Assembly: GCA_019420275.1 (NCBI GenBank)
Contig: JAHZHN010000012.1
Location: forward strand, 1-64,000
DNA length: 64,000 nucleotides
Reading direction: 5' to 3'
DNA from: Clostridiales bacterium
GTDB lineage: Bacteria > Bacillota > Clostridia > Lachnospirales > Lachnospiraceae
A program made the translations under genes and the position numbers. The notes below the pieces were generated by a model. That model was not told the DNA's origin and did not search any database. It worked only from the letters and a program-made list of their open reading frames with translations. Position 1 is the first letter of the stretch, and each line of letters begins with the position of its first letter. Of the stretch, positions 1 to 6,067 are shown in pieces.

Positions 1-51
1 GGACAAACGGTTTTCAAGACCGCCTCGTTATGACCACTTCGATACCTCTCC
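1..51 (-). tRNA. tRNA-Ser (anticodon TGA), 3' part cut by window edge
   Basis: Read on the minus strand from 51, the sequence begins GGAGAGGTATCGAAGTGG, which is a typical tRNA-Ser acceptor and D-arm start. It reaches the anticodon arm GGTCTTGAAAACC with anticodon TGA. The variable arm, T-arm and 3' end lie beyond the window. A near-consensus promoter sits about 50 bases upstream, so the gene is probably transcribed on its own rather than by read-through from ispD. Confidence 0.9.
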
Positions 52-101
52 ACATGTATATTCTGTTGTTTTTTGCGTTGCTCTCTCGATGACGCTTGTA
101 T

Positions 102-130
102 ATAATAACAAACCAGGATATACTTGTCAA
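102..130 (-). promoter_or_regulatory. Promoter of the tRNA-Ser gene
   Basis: On the minus strand there is a perfect TTGACA (130-125), a 17-base spacer and TATTAT (107-102). A purine start would fall near 95, about 45 bases before the mature tRNA 5' end. Confidence 0.7.
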
Positions 131-147
131 CAGTTTTTTTCAATTTT

Positions 148-927
148 TTATTTTTTTATTTTTTGATGACGTTTAAACACCTGCATCTGGGCATAAATAA
201 CCTTATCGTGGATGCGGTGAAGCACCCGCAGAACCTTTCTGGCCTTCATCAGACTTCCTGCAATTCTTACATCTTCCGGTGTTGTAATTTTTATATTGTC
301 ATACCCGCCTTCAATTAATTTTACCGGAACTTTTGCGTATGTTTCAACGACCATTGCGTCATCTGTCGCATTGGTTGCTCCGCTTTCCATTAATTTTTGA
401 TATGCATTCATAACCAGATTGTATTCAAAACACTGCGGTGTCTGTACCTGCCATAAAGTTTTTCTGTCTGGAGTATGAATTGCATAATTGGTCTGATCCA
501 CTACCTTAATCGTATCTTTTGTCGGCATTCCAACCACGCAGGCTCTGTATTCCATAACATTCAAAATGCATCGTTTAATGAGCTCCCGATCAATCATAGG
601 GCGCGCACCGTCATGAATCAGCACATAGTCTGCCTGATTCACGGCTTTTAATCCACAATACACCGAAGCGTAGCGTTCACATCCTCCTGCTACAATTCGG
701 GTCACTTTATGAAAATTATATTTTTCTACAATATATTGCCTGCAGTATTCGATTTCATCCTCTCCAGTCACAAGGATAACCTCATCGACCGGGCTGTTTT
801 CAAAAGCTCTCAGGGCATAATATACCAATGGACGTGATTTTATCAGCATATATTGTTTGGGGATCCCACTTCCCATGCGCTTTCCCTCTCCTGCTGCCAA
901 AACAATTGCAACCACTTTTTTTCGCAT
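148..927 (-). CDS. ispD: 2-C-methyl-D-erythritol 4-phosphate cytidylyltransferase
   Basis: IspD transfers CMP from CTP to methylerythritol phosphate, the third step of the MEP isoprenoid pathway, in the cytoplasm. The CTP-binding loop AAGEGKRM is at residues 11-18 with the PKQ lysine at 24, HDGARP is at 105-110, and the dimer/substrate segment NIKITTPEDV is at 211-220. At 259 residues it is about 25-30 longer than most IspD proteins. The surplus is a basic, probably helical C-terminal tail (about 228-259). It is the last gene of the tsaE-tsaB-rimI-rnz-tsaD-ispD run and starts 9 bases after tsaD ends. Confidence 0.95.
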   Translation of the reverse strand: MRKKVVAIVLAAGEGKRMGSGIPKQYMLIKSRPLVYYALRAFENSPVDEVILVTGEDEIEYCRQYIVEKYNFHKVTRIVAGGCERYASVYCGLKAVNQADYVLIHDGARPMIDRELIKRCILNVMEYRACVVGMPTKDTIKVVDQTNYAIHTPDRKTLWQVQTPQCFEYNLVMNAYQKLMESGATNATDDAMVVETYAKVPVKLIEGGYDNIKITTPEDVRIAGSLMKARKVLRVLHRIHDKVIYAQMQVFKRHQKIKK

Positions 928-936
928 ATCATACTC

Positions 937-1959
937 CTATCTATTGCCAATCTTCAGCCCTGGCACCGCATTCAAATCCCATCCGCTTTTGGTTCCGTTC
1001 ATGTATTCATGATATCCGCATACGCCAATCATTGCAGCATTATCTGTACAGAAAATAGGCGATGGATAATAAAAATCAATTCCTGCCTCTTTACATCGTT
1101 CTATCATTTTTTCTCGGAAAGCATGATTGGACGCAACACCTCCTGCAATTGCCAGCTTCTTGTAGCCCAATTCGACAGCTGCTTCCACACCGTGAGCGCT
1201 TAAGACATCCACAACTGCCTCCTGGAAAGACGCGGCAACATCCGCTTTGTTGACCTCTTCCCCTTTCATCTGACAGTGATTTAAATAGTTTAATACTGCC
1301 GATTTGAGTCCACTAAAACTAAAATCTAACTTAGAGTCATTAACTTTTGCTCTTGGAAATGCGATTGCATTTTTATTTCCTTCCTTCGCAAGAGCCTCAA
1401 TCTTTGGTCCTCCCGGATAGCCTAATCCGATTGCCCGAGCCACCTTGTCAAATGCTTCCCCAGCGGCGTCATCTCTAGTACGGCCAATAACTTCATATGT
1501 TACATAATCTTTCACATTTACAAGATGGGTATGGCCTCCAGATACAACCAGACAAAGAAATGGCGGCTCCAAATCCGGATGTTCGATATAATTGGCACAG
1601 ATATGTCCTTCAATGTGATGAACACCTACCAACGGCTTCTTTTTGGCAAAAGCGATTGCTTTAGCTTCCGCAACACCTACAAGCAAAGCACCCACAAGCC
1701 CAGGGCCATAGGTTACGGCCACTGCATCTATCGTATCCAGAGTCTCCCCTGCTTCTTTTAATGCTTCTTCTATTACATAATTGATCTTTTCGATATGTTT
1801 TCTAGATGCGATTTCGGGTACAACTCCCCCGTACAGTTTATGCAGTTCAATTTGAGATGAAATAATATTAGATTTTACAATCCGCCCGTTTTCTACAACA
1901 GACGCGGCCGTCTCGTCACAAGAAGACTCAACCGCCAGTATTTTTACACACTCACTCAT
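937..1959 (-). CDS. tsaD: tRNA N6-adenosine threonylcarbamoyltransferase
   Basis: TsaD (Kae1/YgjD family) moves the threonylcarbamoyl group from TC-AMP to A37 of ANN-decoding tRNAs, giving t6A. The ASKHA fold starts with ILAVESSCDET at 8-17. The iron/zinc ligands are visible as the HxxxH pair H115/H119 in HHIEGH and D306 in CTDNAAMIG, and the glycine-rich nucleotide segment SGGHTH is near 140-145. The length of 340 residues is standard. Partners tsaB and tsaE lie upstream in the same operon, with rnz ending 9 bases before this start. Co-transcription of the three t6A genes makes the assignment firm. Confidence 0.97.
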   Translation of the reverse strand: MSECVKILAVESSCDETAASVVENGRIVKSNIISSQIELHKLYGGVVPEIASRKHIEKINYVIEEALKEAGETLDTIDAVAVTYGPGLVGALLVGVAEAKAIAFAKKKPLVGVHHIEGHICANYIEHPDLEPPFLCLVVSGGHTHLVNVKDYVTYEVIGRTRDDAAGEAFDKVARAIGLGYPGGPKIEALAKEGNKNAIAFPRAKVNDSKLDFSFSGLKSAVLNYLNHCQMKGEEVNKADVAASFQEAVVDVLSAHGVEAAVELGYKKLAIAGGVASNHAFREKMIERCKEAGIDFYYPSPIFCTDNAAMIGVCGYHEYMNGTKSGWDLNAVPGLKIGNR

Positions 1960-1968
1960 TGGTACTCT

Positions 1969-2883
1969 TTACTCCTCCTGAAAATCTAAAGTTATTGTCT
2001 TTCCGTCCTTTCCCGGCACAGCATTTGGAAAAATTTTACGAACTTTTCCCATAAATTCCTCCGGCCACACTAAAGACGGACTGTAATGGGTCAGCCAAAG
2101 ACGTTTTACCTCTGCCTCCTTTGCAAGTCTGGCAGCTTCATAAAACGTCATATGCTTATATTCTCTTGCCTTGGCTTCTTTTCCATCTTCCCCATACATG
2201 CCTTCGCAAATCAACAAATCTGCATCACACGCATGTCTGACAATGGCTGGCACCGGTCTTGTATCTGTACAATACGTAAGACGGATTCCTTTTCTAGGTT
2301 CTCCTAAAATCATGTCACTCGTCAAGATTCGCCCATTTTCGTCCTTCAATGTTTCTCCCTTTTGAAGCCGGTTCCAGTATTTCATCGGAATCTCATTTTC
2401 CTTTGCCTTCTGCGGATCAAATTTTCCGGCACGAGGAATCACAATACTATATCCATAGCACACCACGTTATGCTTCACCTGGAACGCTTCAATTGTATAT
2501 CCATCCATCTCAATCTTATGCTCTTTTTCTTTCAGTTCATAGAATTTAATTGAAAACGGCAGTTCCGGCGCAATGATCCTTAAAGAGTTTACCACCTTTT
2601 CGATCCCCCGCGGTCCAATAATCAGCAGCGGTTCTGTTCTCTCCGCATTTCCAAGAGTCAGCAAAAGGCCTGGCAGACCGCTGATATGATCTGCATGAAA
2701 ATGCGTAAAACAGATAGCATCCAGCGGTTTTACACTCCATCCGCGATCCTTAATTCCTACCTGAGTTCCTTCCCCGCAGTCAATCAGCAGACTATGCCCC
2801 TGAAAACGGGTCATGCACGCAGTCAGTCTGCGGTACGGCAGAGGCATCATACCTCCTGTTCCTAACAAACATACATCTAACAT
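1969..2883 (-). CDS. rnz: Ribonuclease Z
   Basis: RNase Z is the metallo-beta-lactamase-fold endonuclease that removes 3' trailers from tRNA precursors lacking an encoded CCA. The zinc signature HFHADH lies at residues 61-66 (H61, H63, D65, H66). A downstream LTHYSPS segment supplies a further histidine, and the conserved N-terminal GTGG and CGEGTQ motifs are present. The 304-residue length fits the short bacterial form. Placement between rimI and tsaD puts another tRNA-maturation enzyme inside the t6A operon. An arylsulfatase-like MBL protein is the only alternative and is unlikely. Confidence 0.93.
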   Translation of the reverse strand: MLDVCLLGTGGMMPLPYRRLTACMTRFQGHSLLIDCGEGTQVGIKDRGWSVKPLDAICFTHFHADHISGLPGLLLTLGNAERTEPLLIIGPRGIEKVVNSLRIIAPELPFSIKFYELKEKEHKIEMDGYTIEAFQVKHNVVCYGYSIVIPRAGKFDPQKAKENEIPMKYWNRLQKGETLKDENGRILTSDMILGEPRKGIRLTYCTDTRPVPAIVRHACDADLLICEGMYGEDGKEAKAREYKHMTFYEAARLAKEAEVKRLWLTHYSPSLVWPEEFMGKVRKIFPNAVPGKDGKTITLDFQEE

Positions 2884-2893
2884 ATATCATCCT

Positions 2894-3088
2894 TTATGAT
2901 AAAACTTCACTTTTTTCAGTTACTTTCGGAGATATTTCAAACTGTTTCACAATACGGTCATAACAGCGTTCGCAAATTTTAAATTCATGTATTTCCATAT
3001 CTTTATTTGAAAAATATCCCCACTCTTTTTTAATCTCTATAAAATCAGACTTTTCATCAATCTTATTTCCACAAACATTACAAATCAT
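2894..3088 (-). CDS. Possible separately translated zinc-ribbon protein (internal start in rimI)
   Basis: Reading the minus strand, AAGGAGGAGG lies 6 bases before an in-frame ATG at 3088-3086. That is one of the best Shine-Dalgarno and start combinations in the window, and it sits inside the rimI frame. The product would be 64 residues with CNVC near its N terminus and CERC 33 residues later, enough to bind one zinc ion. I cannot tell which holds: an ancestral separate gene now joined to rimI by loss of a stop codon, a dual-product gene, or only the fusion being made. The function is unknown. Confidence 0.45.
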   Translation of the reverse strand: MICNVCGNKIDEKSDFIEIKKEWGYFSNKDMEIHEFKICERCYDRIVKQFEISPKVTEKSEVLS

Positions 3089-3628
3089 AGTTTCCTCCTC
3101 CTTACCCGAATCATTATAAGCCGAAGTATCCCCTGATTCTACTGGTAATGGTTGGATGGGATCCGGATCATCCCAAAACATTAAGATTGCATCTTCCATT
3201 GGATCTGAATAATATTTCGGACGTCTACCATACTCCTCAAATCCTGACTTTTTATAAAAATTTCTTGCAGCCTGATTAGATTCCCGCACTTCCAGATAGA
3301 TGGTTTCAACCCCCATCTTCCTATATCTTTCCCGAAATTCCTGCAAAAGCAGGGTTCCAATCCCCATTTTTCGGATAAAAGGAACAATTGCAATTCGCTG
3401 AAGCTCTCCCTGTTCCAGAATATGTTCCGCCATAATATAACCACTGATCTTGTTGCGGTCTCTCCACACGTAAATATCACTGGTCTTCTTGTAATAAAAT
3501 GACTCAATGCCTTCCAGACTCCACGGCTCATGAAATGTAATCCTTTCAATTTCCGCAATCATTGCAAGATCTTCCGGAAGAGCTTTGTGTACATGCCATT
3601 CCCTAGCATTTGCTTTCGCTTTTTCCAT
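2894..3628 (-). CDS. rimI: RimI-type N-acetyltransferase fused to a C-terminal zinc ribbon
   Basis: Residues 10-155 form a GNAT domain, with the acetyl-CoA motif in LQRIAIVPFIRKMGIG (76-91) and the usual RimI ending NFYKKSGFEEYGRRPKYY (123-140). RimI acetylates the N terminus of ribosomal protein S18 and other substrates. Family members are about 150 residues long, but this frame continues through an acidic linker (155-180) into a 64-residue domain with two CxxC pairs (CNVC at 183-186 and CERC at 219-222), which looks like a zinc ribbon. A strong internal ribosome-binding site precedes Met181, so the tail may also be made alone. The start overlaps tsaB by 26 bases, as is common for tsaB-rimI pairs. 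Confidence 0.88.
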   Translation of the reverse strand: MEKAKANAREWHVHKALPEDLAMIAEIERITFHEPWSLEGIESFYYKKTSDIYVWRDRNKISGYIMAEHILEQGELQRIAIVPFIRKMGIGTLLLQEFRERYRKMGVETIYLEVRESNQAARNFYKKSGFEEYGRRPKYYSDPMEDAILMFWDDPDPIQPLPVESGDTSAYNDSGKEEETMICNVCGNKIDEKSDFIEIKKEWGYFSNKDMEIHEFKICERCYDRIVKQFEISPKVTEKSEVLS

Positions 3629-4325
3629 GAATCCGCTCTTCCCTCTCTCTTTCTGCCTGTGATTTTCTTAAATATTCCGGAGCAAAAGCATCTGCACTCT
3701 GCCATATTCCTTTCTCATAATATACTTCCGCCAGCGCTCCCACAGCTCCGGCTCTCTGACGATTCACATGGGCGGGAGCAAAAATCGCATCTGTTCCCAT
3801 AGTCTCCTCAATTTCTTTTCTATAAACCGGCACTCCATCCCCTAAAAATATTACAGGTTCCTTGTATTCTTTCAGCTGTTTTAGTGTATCCTCGACACTC
3901 TGAGCACACTGCTCTTTCACAACCTCCATCTGAGACCCGTGGAATCGATAGAATCCTGTATACACCTGTTTCCTTCTTGCGTCCATCATTGGACAAATCA
4001 GACTGCTTACACCAAACAGCTGATAAGCAAGTCCATCCACCGTTGGAACCCCAATGATCGGTTTTTGAAGCGCCAGCCCAAGTCCTTTCGCTGTTGCCGC
4101 TCCAATCCGCAGTCCAGTGAAAGATCCCGGTCCCATTGCCACTGCGATTGCATCAATCTCTTCCATTTCAAAAGATGTTCGCTGAATCACCTCATCCAGC
4201 ATTGGCAGAAGAGTCTGAGAATGTGTCAGTTTATTTCCAGTCGTATATTCAGCAATCAGTCTGTTATCTTCCAGGAGTGCTACAGAAGCTACCAGCCCAG
4301 AACTATCCAATACCAATAATTTCAT
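3603..4325 (-). CDS. tsaB: tRNA threonylcarbamoyladenosine biosynthesis protein TsaB
   Basis: TsaB is the catalytically inactive TsaD paralogue that dimerises with TsaD and is needed for t6A transfer. It opens with LLVLDSSG (3-10) and carries the family signature GPGSFTGLRIG at 65-75. It lacks the HxxxH metal motif that marks TsaD. The length of 240 residues is normal. The stop of tsaE abuts its ATG, and its own 3' end overlaps rimI, so the three genes are very likely translationally coupled. Confidence 0.95.
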   Translation of the reverse strand: MKLLVLDSSGLVASVALLEDNRLIAEYTTGNKLTHSQTLLPMLDEVIQRTSFEMEEIDAIAVAMGPGSFTGLRIGAATAKGLGLALQKPIIGVPTVDGLAYQLFGVSSLICPMMDARRKQVYTGFYRFHGSQMEVVKEQCAQSVEDTLKQLKEYKEPVIFLGDGVPVYRKEIEETMGTDAIFAPAHVNRQRAGAVGALAEVYYEKGIWQSADAFAPEYLRKSQAEREREERIHGKSESKC

Positions 4326-4751
4326 CTATATCTCCTTTATCTCTATATCCCGATAGTCAAATCCTTTTTCCAGATTTTTTCGTATCTCAATTCTTGTGAA
4401 ATGATCCGGCAAAATCTCCTGAATCAGATCTGCCCATTCAATCAGACAGACTCCATCTCCATAGATATAATCTTCGTATCCAATCTCATCCATCTCCTCA
4501 ATATCCCCAATTCGATAAACATCAAAATGATAGAAAGGCAGTCTGCCATCCTCATACTCTCTTACAATTGTAAATGTAGGACTTGAGACAGCATCCTGAA
4601 TTTCCAGTCCTTTCGCCATTCCTTGGGTAAATACTGTTTTCCCCACTCCCAGATCTCCATACAGACAAAATACCTGTCCAGATTTTGCTTCTTTTCCAAT
4701 CTTTTCTCCTAACTGAAAGGTATCATTTGCACTATGACTCTGAATGATCAT
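4326..4751 (-). CDS. tsaE: tRNA threonylcarbamoyladenosine biosynthesis ATPase TsaE
   Basis: TsaE is the small P-loop ATPase that resets the TsaBD complex during t6A synthesis. The Walker A GDLGVGKT is at 32-39, the conserved SSPTFTIVREY at 56-66, HFDVYR at 75-80 and the Walker B-like IEWAD at 104-108. The length is 141 residues. It follows the YcxB-like gene by 11 bases and abuts tsaB, so it probably belongs to the transcript that starts upstream of the YcxB-like gene. Confidence 0.95.
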   Translation of the reverse strand: MIIQSHSANDTFQLGEKIGKEAKSGQVFCLYGDLGVGKTVFTQGMAKGLEIQDAVSSPTFTIVREYEDGRLPFYHFDVYRIGDIEEMDEIGYEDYIYGDGVCLIEWADLIQEILPDHFTRIEIRKNLEKGFDYRDIEIKEI

Positions 4752-4762
4752 CCTAATCTCCT

Positions 4763-5350
4763 TTACTCTTCCGTTTTTTCTTCTTCACTTCCATTTTCTT
4801 TCATCTCGCCGGAAGCCTTTGCATACTTGGAAATTCCCGAATCTCCCTGTGTACGTCTGACAGGATTTGCTCTGGCCGCTTTCACATGATCTTCAATGTA
4901 TTTCATGATTTCCTGTTTTTGACTTCCCATGGCCTCATCTGGAAATACAAATGCCTGCTGTTTTCCTGTATATAAAATATAAAGTCCAAAACTGTGTTTT
5001 ATCTTAATGATTCGATTCCACTCGATGGTTCCGGTATCATCCCCAATCTCAACAAAAATCCCATCCTCTTTCATCGTATAGTAAGATGGCTGCTGATACG
5101 TAGGATGGGTGTCGGCCTGTTTTTTAGCTTTCTGATATAAAATGAGCGGATTGATCACCACCAGTAATAAAAGGATTAGTGCTCCAGTCACAATATACGT
5201 CCAATCTTGATTCTGAATAATACCTCTGATGCACATAAAAAATCCTACAATGATCATAACAATGGAAAAAATTCCAGATGCTCCGGAATACGTATACATC
5301 ATTGAAAATTTAAAGATATCTTTTTCTGTCAGTTGTGTTTGAAACTTCAT
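4763..5350 (-). CDS. YcxB-like membrane protein
   Basis: I start it at the ATG at 5350, which has AGGAG 7 bases upstream. The longer reading frame from 5410 would run back over the promoter. The 195-residue product has two membrane helices at about 24-45 and 50-71. A cytoplasmic beta-rich domain follows, resembling the YcxB C-terminal fold (YTMKEDGIFVEIGDDTGTIEW and the following strands), and then a charged tail. The family has no assigned function. It is the promoter-proximal gene of the unit leading into tsaE, though the linkage may be incidental. Confidence 0.7.
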   Translation of the reverse strand: MKFQTQLTEKDIFKFSMMYTYSGASGIFSIVMIIVGFFMCIRGIIQNQDWTYIVTGALILLLLVVINPLILYQKAKKQADTHPTYQQPSYYTMKEDGIFVEIGDDTGTIEWNRIIKIKHSFGLYILYTGKQQAFVFPDEAMGSQKQEIMKYIEDHVKAARANPVRRTQGDSGISKYAKASGEMKENGSEEEKTEE

Positions 5351-5380
5351 GTTATTTCTCCTTTTTCCTATTAATGAGAT

Positions 5381-5410
5381 ATTATAGCATAATCCTGGGT
5401 ATAAAACCAA
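5381..5410 (-). promoter_or_regulatory. Promoter of the ycxB-like/tsaEB operon
   Basis: The minus strand shows TTGGTT (5410-5405), an 18-base spacer and a perfect TATAAT (5386-5381), about 30 bases before the chosen start codon at 5350. Confidence 0.55.
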
Positions 5411-5457
5411 CCTTTTTACAAATACTATGGATATAAAAAAATAATGGAGGATTAATC

Positions 5458-6000
5458 ATGAGAGCTACAGGTATCGTACGAAGAATAGATGATCTCGGAC
5501 GAATTGTCATTCCAAAAGAAATACGCAAAACTATGCACATCCGAGAGAGCGATCCTTTGGAAATCTTTACGGAACGGGACGGCGGCATTATTCTAAAGAA
5601 ATATTCTCCAATCGGAGAAATGAGTCTCTCCGCACAGCAGTTTGCAGATGCGGTTGCTGCTTCTCTTCCCCATACAGTTTGTGTCTGTGACCAGGATTCC
5701 GTGATTGCGGCTTCTGGTCCCAACGGCAAGAAACTTCTCGGGAAAATACTGCATCCCAAAGCAGAAGATGCCCTTCACGGCAGGAAGCAGATGATTCTTT
5801 CAAAAAAAGATCCCGGCTTCTTCCCTTTGGTTTCAGATTTTCCTGAAGAGTTCATTGAAATTGCTTTTTCTACCATTATTGCAGAGGGAGATGCCATTGG
5901 ACTGGTTTGCTTTCTTTCCAACGAAGCTGCTTTTACCGATCAGGACCTTTTAATGGCCCGAGTTGGTGCCTCCTTTCTTGGAAAACAAATGGAAGATTAA
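5458..6000 (+). CDS. spoVT: Stage V sporulation protein T (AbrB-family regulator)
   Basis: SpoVT is a DNA-binding regulator of late forespore gene expression. Residues 1-50 form the swapped-hairpin AbrB/SpoVT domain (MRATGIVRRIDDLGRIVIPKE opening). Residues of roughly 60-178 form the GAF-like dimer domain typical of SpoVT but absent from AbrB and Abh. The length of 180 matches the family. GGAGG precedes the ATG by 8 bases. It is one of few plus-strand genes here and ends in a strong hairpin shared with convergent uvrA. Its presence supports an endospore-forming lineage. Confidence 0.95.
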   Translation: MRATGIVRRIDDLGRIVIPKEIRKTMHIRESDPLEIFTERDGGIILKKYSPIGEMSLSAQQFADAVAASLPHTVCVCDQDSVIAASGPNGKKLLGKILHPKAEDALHGRKQMILSKKDPGFFPLVSDFPEEFIEIAFSTIIAEGDAIGLVCFLSNEAAFTDQDLLMARVGASFLGKQMED

Positions 6001-6001
6001 G

Positions 6002-6063
6002 AAAAAATCCCCGATCGAAGGCCATATCTTTTGGATCAATGGCCATTCGATCGGGGATTTTTC
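6002..6063. terminator. Bidirectional terminator between spoVT and uvrA
   Basis: A long inverted repeat has arms reading AATCCCCGATCGA and AATGGCCAT on one side and their complements on the other. It is flanked by A and T runs, so it can end both the plus-strand spoVT and the minus-strand uvrA transcripts. Confidence 0.9.
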
Positions 6064-6067
6064 AGTT

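Noticed and set aside
2086..2553. Short plus-strand frames opposite rnz and many similar ones across the window
   Set aside because: They are antisense to conserved genes, lack ribosome-binding sites and have no recognisable motifs.
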